DNA from: Belnapia mucosa
GTDB taxonomy: Bacteria; Pseudomonadota; Alphaproteobacteria; Acetobacterales; Acetobacteraceae
Length of the DNA stretch: 64,000 nucleotides
Reading direction: 5' to 3'
Assembly (NCBI RefSeq): GCF_016775475.1
Contig: NZ_JAEUXJ010000002.1
Span: forward strand, 124,001 to 188,000
Shown: in pieces, positions 16,728 through 26,443 of the stretch
Layout: the number at the start of each line of letters is the position of its first letter
Numbering within the stretch: position 1 is the stretch's first letter
Program-made: the position numbers and the translations under genes
The notes under the pieces: model-generated
The model's database searches: none
What the model saw: only the letters and a program-made list of their open reading frames with translations
What the model was told of the DNA's origin: nothing

Positions 16728-18650
16728 ATGTCCGTCCCCTCCGCCACCCCGCTCCTCGACCGCGTCAAGATCCCGGCCGATCTGCGCAACCTCTCCTCGG
16801 AGCAGCTGAAGCAGCTCGCCTCCGAGCTCCGGGCCGAGACGATCCATGCGGTCAGCCAGACCGGCGGGCATCTCGGCGCCTCGCTCGGCGTGGTCGAGCT
16901 GACGGTTGCCATTCACGCCGTCTTCGAGACGCCGCGCGACCGGCTGATCTGGGATGTCGGCCACCAAGCCTATCCCCACAAGATCCTGACCGGGCGGCGT
17001 GACCGAATTCGTACGCTGCGCCAGGGCGGCGGCCTCTCCGGCTTCACCCGCCGCAGCGAGAGCGAATACGACCCCTTCGGCGCGGCGCATTCCTCGACCT
17101 CCATCTCCGCCGGCCTCGGCATGGCGGTGGCGAGCGAGCTGAAGGGCGATCCGCGCAACGTCGTCGCCGTGATCGGCGACGGCGCGATGAGCGCCGGCAT
17201 GGCCTATGAGGCGATGAACAATGCGGGCGCGGAGAAGTCGCGCCTCATCGTCATCCTCAACGACAACGACATGTCGATCGCGCCGCCCGTCGGCGCGATG
17301 AGCGCCTATCTGTCGAAGGTCGTCTCCTCGCGGCCCTTCCTCTCGATCCGCGACATGATGGCGAAGCTGGCGCGGCGCTTCCCGGCGCCGATCGAGCGCG
17401 CCGCGAAGCGGGCGGACGAATATGCGCGCGGGTTGCTGACCGGCGGCACGCTGTTCGAGGAGCTGGGCTTCTACTATGTCGGCCCGATCGACGGGCACGA
17501 CCTCGACCACCTGCTGCCCGTGTTGCGCAACCTGCGCGACACCGAGCTCGGCGAGCCGGTGCTGCTGCATGTCGTGACGCAGAAGGGCAAGGGCTATGCG
17601 CCGGCCGAGGCGAGTGCCGACAAGTATCATGGCGTGGTCAAGTTCAACGTCGTCACCGGCGAGCAGCAGAAGCCGCCGCCGGGGCCGCCGAGCTACACCA
17701 AGGTCTTCTCCAACGCGCTGATCGCCGAGGCCGAGGCGGATAGCCGGATCGTCGCCGTCAATGCGGCGATGCCGGCCGGCACCGGCCTCGATGCCTTCGC
17801 CAAGCGCTTCCCGAAGCGCAGCTTCGATGTCGGCATCGCCGAGCAGCATGCGGTGACCTTCGCCGCCGGCATGGCGACGGAGGGGATGAAGCCCTTCTGC
17901 GCCATCTACTCGACCTTCCTCCAGCGCGGCTACGACCAGGTCGTGCATGACGTGGTGCTGCAATCGCTGCCTGTCCGCTTCGCCATGGACCGCGCCGGGC
18001 TGGTCGGCGCCGATGGCGCGACGCATGCCGGCAGCTTCGACATCGCCTATCTCGGCTGCCTGCCGGGCATCGTGCTGATGGCCGCGGCGGATGAGCTGGA
18101 GCTGATGCATATGGTCGCCACCGCGGCCGCCATCGACGACCGGCCGAGCGGCTTCCGCTATCCGCGCGGGGAGGGTTTCGGCCTTGAACTGCCGAAGCGG
18201 GGCACGCCGCTCGAGATCGGCAAGGGGCGTATCCTCAAGGAAGGCACCAGCGTCGCCATCCTTTCCTATGGCGCGCGGCTGCGCGAATGCCTGAAGGCGG
18301 CGGAGGAGCTCGGCGCGCGTGGCCTCTCCACCACCGTCGCCGATGCGCGCTTCGCCAAGCCGCTCGACACCGATCTGGTGGAGCGGCTGGCGCGCGAGCA
18401 TGAGGTGCTGATCACCATCGAGGAGGGCTCGGTGGGCGGCTTCGGCAGCTTCGTGCTGCAGCACCTGGCGCTGCGCGGGATGCTGGATCATGGGCTGAAG
18501 GTGCGGCCGATGTGCCTGCCGGACCGCTTCATCGACCATGAGAATCCGAAGAAGCAGTATGACGAGGCGGGGCTGAACGCGGCCCAGATCGTCGCCATGG
18601 CGGTCTCCGCCCTCGGCGCGAACGCGGCCGCGCAGCCGGCCCGGGCCTGA
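16728..18650 (+). CDS. dxs: 1-deoxy-D-xylulose-5-phosphate synthase
   Basis: 640 residues, normal for Dxs. Thiamine-diphosphate features: [13 protein letters not shown] near the N-terminus, the [16 protein letters not shown] motif for Mg and ThDP, and in the pyrimidine-binding domain [16 protein letters not shown]. The transketolase C-terminal domain closes the protein. It condenses pyruvate and glyceraldehyde 3-phosphate, the entry step of the methylerythritol phosphate pathway. A GGAGGAG ribosome-binding site overlaps the end of ispA. The gene is followed within 8 bases by tlyA. Confidence 0.97.
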   Translation: MSVPSATPLLDRVKIPADLRNLSSEQLKQLASELRAETIHAVSQTGGHLGASLGVVELTVAIHAVFETPRDRLIWDVGHQAYPHKILTGRRDRIRTLRQGGGLSGFTRRSESEYDPFGAAHSSTSISAGLGMAVASELKGDPRNVVAVIGDGAMSAGMAYEAMNNAGAEKSRLIVILNDNDMSIAPPVGAMSAYLSKVVSSRPFLSIRDMMAKLARRFPAPIERAAKRADEYARGLLTGGTLFEELGFYYVGPIDGHDLDHLLPVLRNLRDTELGEPVLLHVVTQKGKGYAPAEASADKYHGVVKFNVVTGEQQKPPPGPPSYTKVFSNALIAEAEADSRIVAVNAAMPAGTGLDAFAKRFPKRSFDVGIAEQHAVTFAAGMATEGMKPFCAIYSTFLQRGYDQVVHDVVLQSLPVRFAMDRAGLVGADGATHAGSFDIAYLGCLPGIVLMAAADELELMHMVATAAAIDDRPSGFRYPRGEGFGLELPKRGTPLEIGKGRILKEGTSVAILSYGARLRECLKAAEELGARGLSTTVADARFAKPLDTDLVERLAREHEVLITIEEGSVGGFGSFVLQHLALRGMLDHGLKVRPMCLPDRFIDHENPKKQYDEAGLNAAQIVAMAVSALGANAAAQPARA

Positions 18651-18657
18651 GGCGGCC

Positions 18658-19404
18658 ATCGCCAAGGAACGGGCCGACCAGGCGCTGGTGGACCGGGGGC
18701 TGGCCGAAAGCCGCACCCGGGCCCAGGCGCTGATCCTCGCCGGCAAGGTCTTCTCGGCGGAGCGGCGGATCGAGAAGGCGGGGCAGATGCTGCCTCCTGG
18801 CACGCCCCTGGAAGTGCGCGGGCAGGACCACCCCTGGGTCTCGCGCGGCGGGGTGAAGCTGGATCATGCGATCCGGCATTTCGGCCTCTCGCCCAAGGGC
18901 AAGGTGGCAATCGATATCGGCGCCTCCACCGGCGGCTTCACCCATGTGCTTCTGCATCACGGCGCGGCGCGGGTCTTCGCCGTGGATGTCGGGCATGGAC
19001 AGCTGGCCTGGAACCTCCGCAACGACCCGCGTGTCACGGTGATGGAGCGGGTGAATGCCCGCTACCTCGAAGCCGGGCAGCTCGATGCCGTGCCGGAGGT
19101 GCTGGTCTGCGATGCCAGCTTCATCGGCCTGCAGGTGGTGCTGCCGCAGCCGCTCTCGCTTTGCGCCCCGGGCGCCTGGGCCGTCGCGCTGATCAAGCCG
19201 CAATTCGAGGTGGGGCCGGCCATTGCCAAGGGCGGGGTGGTGCGGGATGCCGCCGTCCATCGCAGCGTCTGCCGCAAGATCGAGGAATGGTGGGGCGCGC
19301 TGCCCGGCTGGCGGGTGCTCGGCGTCGAGCCGAGCCCGCTGCTCGGCCCCGAGGGGAACCGCGAGTTCCTGATTGCTGCGGTGCGGGATAAGCTGCCCGC
19401 ATGA
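18658..19404 (+). CDS. tlyA: TlyA-family rRNA methyltransferase / S4-domain protein, probable ATC start
   Basis: The protein has an N-terminal S4 RNA-binding domain (ERADQALVDRGLAESR) and a SAM-dependent methyltransferase domain with IDIGASTGGFTHVLL and a later IKPQFEVG, as in TlyA, which methylates 2'-hydroxyls in 16S/23S rRNA. The first standard start in frame is the GTG at 18688, but it falls inside the S4 helix. Translating from the ATC at 18658, which has GAGG 5 bases upstream, gives (I/M)AKERADQALV, exactly the family N-terminus (248 residues). I therefore place the start there, with GTG 18688 (238 residues) as the conservative alternative. It overlaps the thioesterase gene by 4 bases. 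Confidence 0.85.
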   Translation: MAKERADQALVDRGLAESRTRAQALILAGKVFSAERRIEKAGQMLPPGTPLEVRGQDHPWVSRGGVKLDHAIRHFGLSPKGKVAIDIGASTGGFTHVLLHHGAARVFAVDVGHGQLAWNLRNDPRVTVMERVNARYLEAGQLDAVPEVLVCDASFIGLQVVLPQPLSLCAPGAWAVALIKPQFEVGPAIAKGGVVRDAAVHRSVCRKIEEWWGALPGWRVLGVEPSPLLGPEGNREFLIAAVRDKLPA

Positions 19405-19823
19405 GCGACACACCGATCCCCTTCGACCCCGCCGCCGCCGGCTGGAAATCCCTGCGGCCGGAGGGCTACCCCGCCCTGATCGGACCCTTCTGGTACAAGC
19501 GCGAGGAGGGCGGCTTCCGCTACGGCTTCCCGGCCGAGCCACGCCACATGAACAATGGCGGCGTCGTCCATGGCGGCATGCTGATGAGCTTCGCCGATGA
19601 CGTGCTCGGCATGACCGTCTGGGAGGCCGGGGGCCGCAAGCCCTGCACCACGGTGCAGCTCAGCACGCAGTTCGTCTCGCCGGCCCGGCCGGGTGATTTC
19701 GTCGAGGGTCGGGCGGAGGTGCTGCGCACCACCCGGACCCTCGTTTTTGTCCGGGGCCTGATCACCATCGGCGACCGGACCGTGCTCCATGCGGATGGGA
19801 TCTGGAAGATCCTCGGCGCCTGA
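19401..19823 (+). CDS. PaaI-type hotdog thioesterase
   Basis: 140 residues with the hotdog fold: [19 protein letters not shown] holds the HGG-type active-site helix of PaaI/acyl-CoA thioesterases, followed by strands [21 protein letters not shown]. It probably hydrolyses an acyl- or aryl-CoA ester in the cytoplasm. It is coupled to tlyA (ATGA overlap) and lies 26 bases before a thiolase gene, so a link with fatty-acid or ring-degradation intermediates is plausible. The specific thioester is unknown. Confidence 0.86.
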   Translation: MSDTPIPFDPAAAGWKSLRPEGYPALIGPFWYKREEGGFRYGFPAEPRHMNNGGVVHGGMLMSFADDVLGMTVWEAGGRKPCTTVQLSTQFVSPARPGDFVEGRAEVLRTTRTLVFVRGLITIGDRTVLHADGIWKILGA

Positions 19824-19849
19824 GTTCGACCAGTTGGGAGGAAGCAAGA

Positions 19850-21052
19850 ATGCGTACCGCCGTCCTCGTCTCCACGGCCCGCACGCCGATCGGCCGGGCC
19901 TATCGCGGCGCCTTCAACGACACCCAGGCCCAGGGGCTGGGCGGCCATGTCATCGCCGAGGCGGTGAAGCGGGCCGGCCTCGACCCGGCCGAGGTCGAGG
20001 ATGTGGTCATGGGCGCCGCCCTCCAGCAGGGCAGCCAGGGCAGCAACCTCGCCCGGCAATGCGCGCTGCGGGCCGGGCTGCCGCAGACCGTGCCGGGAAT
20101 GACGGTGGACCGGCAATGCTCCTCCGGCCTCATGGCCATCGCCACCGCGGCGAAGCAGATCATCGCCGATGGCATGCAGGTGGCGGTAGGCGGCGGGCTG
20201 GAGTCCATCTCGCTGGTGCAGAACGACAAGATGAACCGGCACCGCACGCGCGACCCCTGGCTGACCGAGCATGTGCCGCAGCTCTACATGTCCATGCTGG
20301 AGACGGCAGAGATCGTGGCGGAGCGCTACGGCGTCCCGCGCGAGGCGCAGGACGAATACGCGCTCCGCTCCCAGCAGCGCACCGCCGCCGCCCAGTCCGC
20401 CGGGCGCTTCGATGCCGAGATCGTCCCCCTGCCGAGCGTGATGGCCGTCGCCAACAAGGAAACGGGCGAAGTCAGCCAGAAGCCGGTGACGCTCACCAAG
20501 GATGAGGGCAACCGGGCGGATACCACCCTCGCGGGCCTGTCCGGGCTGAAGCCGGTGCTGGCGGAGGGACAGCGGGTGAAGCAGGGGCGGTTCATTACCG
20601 CCGGCAATGCGAGCCAGCTCTCGGACGGCGCCTCGGCCGCGGTGCTGATGGAGGAGGGCGAGGCTTCCCGCCGCGGCCTGCACCCCTTGGGCATCTATCG
20701 CGGCATGGCGGTCGCCGGCTGCGATCCGGCGGAGATGGGCATCGGCCCGGTCTTCGCGGTGCCGAAGCTGCTCGCGCAGCATGGCCTCAAGGTCGAGGAT
20801 ATCGACCTCTGGGAGCTGAACGAGGCCTTTGCCTGCCAGGTCCTCTATTGCCGCGACCGGCTCGGCATCCCGGATGAGCGGCTGAATGTCGATGGCGGCG
20901 CCATCGCCGTCGGCCACCCCTATGGCATGAGCGGCGCCCGCATGGCCGGCCATGGGCTGATCGAGGCCAAACGCCGCGGCGGCCGCTATGTGGTGGTGAC
21001 CATGTGCATCGGCGGCGGCCAGGGCGCCGCGGGCCTGTTCGAGGTCGCCTGA
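19850..21052 (+). CDS. Acetyl-CoA acyltransferase (thiolase)
   Basis: 400 residues. The nucleophile Cys90 is in DRQCSSGL, the ELNEAFA and [15 protein letters not shown] motifs carry the catalytic Asn/His, and the second catalytic Cys is in TMCIGGGQG. It therefore has the complete thiolase set and should cleave or form 3-ketoacyl-CoA. Whether it is a biosynthetic acetoacetyl-CoA thiolase or a degradative one is not clear; the sequence near [15 protein letters not shown] is of the degradative PaaJ/FadA kind. A GGGAGGAA ribosome-binding site is well placed. It follows a thioesterase gene. Confidence 0.93.
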   Translation: MRTAVLVSTARTPIGRAYRGAFNDTQAQGLGGHVIAEAVKRAGLDPAEVEDVVMGAALQQGSQGSNLARQCALRAGLPQTVPGMTVDRQCSSGLMAIATAAKQIIADGMQVAVGGGLESISLVQNDKMNRHRTRDPWLTEHVPQLYMSMLETAEIVAERYGVPREAQDEYALRSQQRTAAAQSAGRFDAEIVPLPSVMAVANKETGEVSQKPVTLTKDEGNRADTTLAGLSGLKPVLAEGQRVKQGRFITAGNASQLSDGASAAVLMEEGEASRRGLHPLGIYRGMAVAGCDPAEMGIGPVFAVPKLLAQHGLKVEDIDLWELNEAFACQVLYCRDRLGIPDERLNVDGGAIAVGHPYGMSGARMAGHGLIEAKRRGGRYVVVTMCIGGGQGAAGLFEVA

Positions 21053-21074
21053 CCGGCGTGGCGACAAGGAGGGC

Positions 21075-22667
21075 ATGAGGATGACGGGTGGCGGCATCGC
21101 GCGACGCGCGCTGGGGCTTGGGACGGCCGGGCTTCTCGCGGCGCCGCGCCTGGCGGCGGCCCAGGCCCCGCGCGTGCTGAAGGTCATCCCGCGCGGGGAT
21201 CTCCCCGTCCTCGATCCCCTCTGGACCACCGCCTACCAGACGCGGGACCACGCCTATCTGGTCTTCGACACGCTCTTCGGCCTGGATGCCGCCTTCCGTC
21301 CGCAGCCGCAGATGCTGGCCTCCGCGACGACCGAGGAGGAAGGGCGCCTCTGGACGCTGCGCCTGCGCCCGGGCCTCCGCTTCCACGACAACGAACCGGT
21401 GCTGGCGCGGGACTGCGTGGCGAGCATCCGCCGATGGGCGGCGCGCGATGCCTTCGGCCAGACCCTGATGGCGGCGACGGAGGAACTCTCCGCCCCGGAC
21501 GACGCCACGATCGGCTTCCGCCTGCGGCAGCCCTTCCCGATGCTGCCCTATGCGCTCGGCAAGGCCAGCCCGAATATCTGCGTCATTATGCCGGAGCGGC
21601 TGGCGCGGACCGATCCCTTCACCCGCGTGAACGAGATGGTGGGCAGCGGCCCGTTCCGCTTCCTCGCCAGTGAACAGGTGCCGGGCGCCTTCATCGCCTA
21701 TAGCCGCTTCGAGGGCTATGTGCCGCGCGAGGGCGGGACGCCGGAATGGACCTCCGGCCCGAAGCGCGTGGAGATCGACCGGCTGGAGATGCATGTCATC
21801 CCCGATTCCGGCACCGCCGCCGCCGCCTTGCAGAGCGGGGAAGTGGATTGGTGGGCCTGGCCGGAGGCCGACCTCCTGCCGGTCCTGCGCCGCGCCCGCG
21901 GCATCGAGCTGCGCGAGGCCGATCCCATGGGGCTGATCGGCACGCTGCGCCTGAACCACCTGGCGCCGCCCTTCGACAAGCCGGCGATCCGCCGCGCCGT
22001 GCTGGGCGCCGTCTCCCAGGCCGATTTCATGGCGGCCGTGGCGGGCACGGACCGGGCCTATTGGCGCGACGGGGTCGGCTTCTTCGCCCCGGCCTCGCCC
22101 CTGGCCAGCACGGCAGGGATGGACGCGATGACCGGCGATATCGAAGCCGGCCGCCGCGCGCTGCGGGAGGCTGGCTATGCCGGCGAGCCGGTCGTGCTGC
22201 TCGGCAGCAGCAATATCGCCATCCTGAAGGCGGTCAGCGATGTGGCCGCGGATCTGTTCCGCCGCCTGGGCCTCAATGTCGATTACCAGGTGATGGATTG
22301 GGGCACGGTGGTGCAGCGCCGGGTGCGGAAGGAGCCGCCAGGGCAGGGCGGTTGGAGCGCCTTCGGCACCTTCTGGAGCGGGCTCGACCATCTCGACCCG
22401 GCCGTGCACGCCTTCCTGCGCGGCAATGGCGCGCAGGCGGCGCCGGGCTGGCCGGACAGCTCGCGGATCGAGGCGCTGCGGACCGAATGGCTGGCCACCG
22501 CCGATCCGGCCGCCCAGGCCCGCATGGGCGAGGCGATCCAGCGCCAGGCCTTCGAGGACGTGCCCTATATCCCACTCGGCCAGCAGCGCAGCATCACCGC
22601 CTATCGCCGCAACGTCAGCGGCATCCTGGATGGCGTGCCTGTCTATTGGAATGTGAGGCGCATATGA
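21075..22667 (+). CDS. ABC transporter solute-binding protein, family 5
   Basis: 530 residues. An N-terminal signal with paired arginines (ARRALGLGTAGLLAAPRLAAAQA) suggests export by Sec or Tat, with cleavage after AAAQA. The mature start KVIPRGDLPVLDPLWTT and the DNEPVLARDCVASIRRW segment are those of peptide/nickel-type (SBP_bac_5) receptors. It would bind oligopeptides or other small solutes in the periplasm. No permease or ATPase genes lie in this window, so partners are elsewhere. The stop overlaps the start of an amidase gene, hinting that the imported compound may carry an amide. Confidence 0.9.
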   Translation: MRMTGGGIARRALGLGTAGLLAAPRLAAAQAPRVLKVIPRGDLPVLDPLWTTAYQTRDHAYLVFDTLFGLDAAFRPQPQMLASATTEEEGRLWTLRLRPGLRFHDNEPVLARDCVASIRRWAARDAFGQTLMAATEELSAPDDATIGFRLRQPFPMLPYALGKASPNICVIMPERLARTDPFTRVNEMVGSGPFRFLASEQVPGAFIAYSRFEGYVPREGGTPEWTSGPKRVEIDRLEMHVIPDSGTAAAALQSGEVDWWAWPEADLLPVLRRARGIELREADPMGLIGTLRLNHLAPPFDKPAIRRAVLGAVSQADFMAAVAGTDRAYWRDGVGFFAPASPLASTAGMDAMTGDIEAGRRALREAGYAGEPVVLLGSSNIAILKAVSDVAADLFRRLGLNVDYQVMDWGTVVQRRVRKEPPGQGGWSAFGTFWSGLDHLDPAVHAFLRGNGAQAAPGWPDSSRIEALRTEWLATADPAAQARMGEAIQRQAFEDVPYIPLGQQRSITAYRRNVSGILDGVPVYWNVRRI

Positions 22668-24103
22668 CGGAGGCTCTCTGCCGCCTGCCGGCGACGGTTC
22701 TGCGGGTGCTTATCGCGCAGAAGCAGGTCTCGCCGGTCGAACTCACCCGGGCGGTGCTGCGCCGCGCGATGGAACTGCAGCCGGTGCTGAACTGCTTCAT
22801 CACCCTCGCGCCGGAGCCGGCACTGGCTGCGGCGGCGGAGGCGGAGCGGGCGGTGATGGCCGGTGAGGAACTCGGCCTGCTGCACGGTATCCCCTGCAGT
22901 GTGAAGGACATCGTCAACACCGCGGGGATGCGGACCACCTTCGGCTCGCGCCTCCTGGCGGAGAATGTGCCCGCCGAGGATGCCGCAGCCGTGGCCCGGC
23001 TGCGGGGCCATCGCGCCATCATTTTCGGCAAGACCACCACGCCGGAATTCGGGACCAAATGCGTGACCGATGCGCCGCTGTTCGGGCGCACCCGCAATGC
23101 CTGGTCCGCCGGCGCGACCAGCGGCGGGTCGAGCGGCGGCGCGGCGGTGGCGGTGGCCTCCGGGATCGGGCCAATCGCCGTCGCGACCGATGGCGGCGGA
23201 TCCACCCGCATCCCGGCTGCCTGCAACGGGGTGGTAGGGCTCAAGCAGAGCCTCGGCGCCATCCCGCATAGCCAGGTGCCGGATGCCTTCGGCAATTACA
23301 CCTATGTCACGCCCACGACGCGCACGGTGGGCGACACCGCGCTGATGCTGCAGGCCATGGGCGGGCCGCATGACAGCGATCCCTGGTCGATCGGCGTGCC
23401 CGTGCCGGACTATTTGGATGCGGCGCGGCCCGAGGGTGACCTGTCCGGCAAGCGCGTCCTGTTCTGCGCCGCGCCGCCCGGTCGCCCGCTGGCCGTGGAG
23501 GTGGAGCGCGCCTTCCGCACCGTGCTGGGCCATCTGGAATCGCTCGGCGCCAAGCTTGAGGAGTTCGACGGCGCGGAGCTGGAGGTCGAGCCGATCTGGC
23601 GCGCCATCAACCACACAACTTGGCGGGCCCGCTTCGCCCCGATGGCCGAGCGGGACGGGGACCGGATGTGCCCCTCTCTGCTGAAGCAGCTGGCCGCGGT
23701 GCGGGAGGTGAGCGGCGTCGAATACCAGCAGGCCATGTTCGATCGTGCCGCGCTGTTCCGCCGGGTCCAGGCCCTGTTCGGCCGGGCGGATTTCCTGGTG
23801 ACGCCGACGCTGATGCGGTCCGCCCTGCCGATCGAGGCCGATCCCTTCGCCCGCAATCCACAGGGCGAGATCGAGATCGACGGCGTGACCCATGAAGGCG
23901 TGCGGTCCAATTGGTTTCCCTGGACCATGCCCTTCAACCTGACCGGGCATCCCGCCATCAGCCTGCCCGCCGGATTCGATGAGGCCGGCCTGCCGCTCGC
24001 GGTGCAGCTGGTCGCACCGCTGCGGGCGGATGCCCCGCTGCTGCGCGCTGCCGCGCTGCTCGAGGCGCAGCTCGATCTCCTGGGACGCTGGCCGGATCCG
24101 TAA
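22664..24103 (+). CDS. Amidase (amidase-signature family)
   Basis: 479 residues from the ATG at 22664, which overlaps the previous stop. The Ser-cisSer-Lys triad of the amidase-signature family is visible: K81 in SVKDIV, S156 in TSGGSSGG and the nucleophile S180 in DGGGSTRIPA. The family includes GatA, but the absence of gatB/gatC and the coupling to a solute-binding protein favour a catabolic amidase acting on an imported amide. It is convergent with the SWIB gene 35 bases downstream. Confidence 0.9.
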   Translation: MTEALCRLPATVLRVLIAQKQVSPVELTRAVLRRAMELQPVLNCFITLAPEPALAAAAEAERAVMAGEELGLLHGIPCSVKDIVNTAGMRTTFGSRLLAENVPAEDAAAVARLRGHRAIIFGKTTTPEFGTKCVTDAPLFGRTRNAWSAGATSGGSSGGAAVAVASGIGPIAVATDGGGSTRIPAACNGVVGLKQSLGAIPHSQVPDAFGNYTYVTPTTRTVGDTALMLQAMGGPHDSDPWSIGVPVPDYLDAARPEGDLSGKRVLFCAAPPGRPLAVEVERAFRTVLGHLESLGAKLEEFDGAELEVEPIWRAINHTTWRARFAPMAERDGDRMCPSLLKQLAAVREVSGVEYQQAMFDRAALFRRVQALFGRADFLVTPTLMRSALPIEADPFARNPQGEIEIDGVTHEGVRSNWFPWTMPFNLTGHPAISLPAGFDEAGLPLAVQLVAPLRADAPLLRAAALLEAQLDLLGRWPDP

Positions 24104-24138
24104 CTCGGCTTTCCGTCCCAGGGGCGGCTGCGGGCCGC

Positions 24139-24480
24139 TTACTTCAGATGCTGAGCGAGGTGCTTGTTCATCTCGAACATGGTCACCTTGTCCTTGCCGA
24201 AGACCTTGCGCAGCTTGTCGTCGGCAATGATCTCGCGCCCATCATCCGGGTTCTGCAGCTTGTTTTCCTTGATATAGGCCCAGACCTTGCTGACGGCCTC
24301 GCCGCGGGCGAGCTTGCCTTCACCCAGCACCGCCGCCAGTTCCGGCGAGGGCTGGAGCGGCTGCTGCAGCGCATTCGGCTTGTTGCCCTTGGCGGGCTTC
24401 GCGACCTTGGTCGCCTTCGCCGGCTTGGCTTCGCCGGAGGTTTCCTGCTCTGGCTTCTTCGGATTCGCCTTGCTGGGCAT
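24139..24480 (-). CDS. SWIB/MDM2-domain protein
   Basis: 113 residues from the ATG complementing 24478-24480, with AGGAG 8 bases upstream. The first 40 residues are Lys/Ala/Pro-rich and disordered (KPAKATKVAKPAKGNK). The remainder is a SWIB domain: LQPSPELAAVLGEGKLARG, VWAYIKENKLQNPDDGREI and the ending KVFGKDKVTMFEMNKHL. SWIB domains are eukaryote-like modules found in Chlamydia and scattered alphaproteobacteria, where a role in nucleoid or chromatin organisation is suspected. The basic tail supports DNA binding. It is divergent from the ferritin-like gene. Confidence 0.92.
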   Translation of the reverse strand: MPSKANPKKPEQETSGEAKPAKATKVAKPAKGNKPNALQQPLQPSPELAAVLGEGKLARGEAVSKVWAYIKENKLQNPDDGREIIADDKLRKVFGKDKVTMFEMNKHLAQHLK

Positions 24481-24795
24481 TGAAGCACTCCTGGTCGTTA
24501 TTGATCGTGGCACTTCATTCGTGGCCGCCGGGTTGGAGCGCAACGGCGCCCATGGTCCCCAGTTTCCCGTAGTCACTTCCCGGCGGCAGGTCAAACGCCA
24601 CCTACGAGACCTTAGACCACTCGCCGACAGGGCGAGATGAAAGAACGGCATAATACTGTCACCGCCGTGCCCGGCGGCCCGGATGGGGTCTCCGCCCTTG
24701 GTTGTCGAGCGTAAGGGTCGCGGCCGACTCCAGCCGCATGCAACGGAGCCGCGCCTCCGCTGTTTCACCGGGACGCGAGCAGTGAGACCGGGATC
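24481..24795. other. Divergent intergenic region, 315 bp
   Basis: The stretch separates the minus-strand SWIB gene from the plus-strand ferritin-like gene and must hold both promoters. It is less GC-rich than the coding sequence near 24480-24600. No convincing -35/-10 pair, hairpin or small gene could be assigned by eye. Confidence 0.4.
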
Positions 24796-25398
24796 ATGAG
24801 CGAAGCGAATACCGAGGACCGGCCGGCCGATACGGCGCCCCTGCTGGCCGACCTGACCGATCTGCTCCAGCTGGAGCATGACGCGCTGCCGGCCTATGCG
24901 GCGGCTATCTCCGCATTGCGGCGCCCGGATCTCCGCGAATCCCTCCAGCGCTTCCGGGAGGATCATGAGCGGCATGTCACGGCGCTCTCGGCTGAGATCG
25001 AGGCCATGGGCGGCGTTCCGGTGCAGGTGCCGCATCTGCCGACCGGGCTGTTCAAGCTTGCGGTGCAGCTTCTCGGCCTGCCCGGCGGGGACCGCGCCAT
25101 CCTGATGGCCTTCGTCTCGAACGAATGGCAGTCGCGCGAGAAATACGCCCGCTACGCCGCCCGGCCCTATCCGCCGCGCCTGGCCGCCCTGCTGCGCCAG
25201 CATGCCGAGGACGAGGCGCGCCATTACGACTGGGCGACCGCCGCGCTGGAGGAGATGGGCTGCGGGGCGGCGACGCCGCTCGGGCAGGCGACCCATCTGT
25301 TCGCCCGCTTCCACGGCACCACCGCCGATGCGCTGGAGGCGGTCGGTCGGAGCGGCGTCGAGGCAGCTGCCCGGCTGCTGCGCTCGAATCGGGCCTGA
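24796..25398 (+). CDS. Ferritin-like domain protein
   Basis: 200 residues, all helical. The four metal-ligand positions of a ferritin-like diiron bundle are visible in order: LEHDALPAY, FREDHERHVTAL, SNEWQSREKY and AEDEARHYDWA. The pattern resembles DUF2383/DUF4142-like or rubrerythrin-type bacterial proteins. It may store or oxidise iron or protect from peroxide in the cytoplasm; no signal peptide is present. It faces the divergent SWIB gene across a 315-base gap and lies 13 bases before the GH43-like gene. Confidence 0.8.
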   Translation: MSEANTEDRPADTAPLLADLTDLLQLEHDALPAYAAAISALRRPDLRESLQRFREDHERHVTALSAEIEAMGGVPVQVPHLPTGLFKLAVQLLGLPGGDRAILMAFVSNEWQSREKYARYAARPYPPRLAALLRQHAEDEARHYDWATAALEEMGCGAATPLGQATHLFARFHGTTADALEAVGRSGVEAAARLLRSNRA

Positions 25399-25411
25399 CC
25401 GGGGACCCCGC

Positions 25412-26443
25412 TTGGCCAGCTATCTCGAGACCACCTACCGCAACCCCGTCATCGAGGAGGTCTGGGCCGATCCCGCCATCGCGGGACCGGACGGGGAAGG
25501 GTTCTACTGGTCCTATGCCACGGATGACGACCACGAACCCCTGCCGCGCCGCCAGTTCAAGCTCGCCCGCTCCCGCGACCTGGTACATTGGGAAAGGCAT
25601 CCGCCCGGCGCGGAGGGCGGCGCCTTTGCCGCGCCGATCCCGAATTACGGCCGCTACCGCGCGGCCTGGGCGCCGGATGTCCGCCAGCTCGGCGCCGCGG
25701 ACTGGCGCTTCTACGGGACGCTGAAATTCGACGACCATGCCGATGACGGGCCCGCCGGGCATGGGATCATCGCCGCCCGCTCCGCCGGCCCGACCGGCTT
25801 CGCCGAGCCGACCGTGCTGCAGCGCGGCCCGGGCTTCACCGTCATCGATCCCTGCTTCTACCGCTCGACGCGGCTCGGCCGGAATTTCCTCTATTGGGGG
25901 TCCGGCCATGCGCCGATCTATGGGCAGGAGCTGGCGGAGGATGGGATGGGCTTCGCCCCCGGCTCGGCGCCGCGCCCCGTGCTGGCCCCGACGCCGGGGG
26001 ACTGGTCGGACCGGCTCTGGGAAGGCGTGCATGTGATCGAGAACCCCGAGACCGGGGAGCCGATCATGCTCGCCTCCAAGGTCGATACCTGGGTCGGGCC
26101 CTACCAGGCCTTCGCCCTTCGGGGCGGCCCCCATCCGCTCGACCCCTTCACCGCGCTGCCGGGGCGTGCGCCGCTGCTGGCGGAGAATGCGGTCTGGAAC
26201 CGCTGCGGCCAGGTCTTCGTCCAGGCCGATGCCATAGGCCAGCTCTGGATGTTCTATCACGCCGTGCGCGGCGATGCGGTCATCCCCGGCACGGAGGAGT
26301 TGGAGGCGAATGGCCGCCGTGGCATCCCGCTGCGGCAGATGTGCATGGAACGGCTGCTCTTCGACAGCGCCGGCCTACCCTATGTCGAGGGTGGCGGCCC
26401 GTCCTCCACGCTGAAGACCGGGCCGGTGGTGCGCCGGGACTGA
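25412..26443 (+). CDS. Glycoside hydrolase family 43-like beta-propeller protein
   Basis: 343 residues from a TTG start at 25412, chosen because it gives the short N-terminus MASYLETTYRNPV just after the ferritin-like stop. The family 43 triad is present: base D20 in EEVWADPAI, D146 in VIDPCFY, and acid E204 in RLWEGVHVI. Repeated blade-like WRFYGTLKF, FLYWGSGHAP and LWMFYHAV strands support a five-bladed propeller. No signal peptide is seen, so the enzyme is probably cytoplasmic and acts on short arabino- or xylo-type glycosides. Its 3' end overlaps the convergent hydrolase gene by 69 bases. Confidence 0.72.
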   Translation: MASYLETTYRNPVIEEVWADPAIAGPDGEGFYWSYATDDDHEPLPRRQFKLARSRDLVHWERHPPGAEGGAFAAPIPNYGRYRAAWAPDVRQLGAADWRFYGTLKFDDHADDGPAGHGIIAARSAGPTGFAEPTVLQRGPGFTVIDPCFYRSTRLGRNFLYWGSGHAPIYGQELAEDGMGFAPGSAPRPVLAPTPGDWSDRLWEGVHVIENPETGEPIMLASKVDTWVGPYQAFALRGGPHPLDPFTALPGRAPLLAENAVWNRCGQVFVQADAIGQLWMFYHAVRGDAVIPGTEELEANGRRGIPLRQMCMERLLFDSAGLPYVEGGGPSSTLKTGPVVRRD

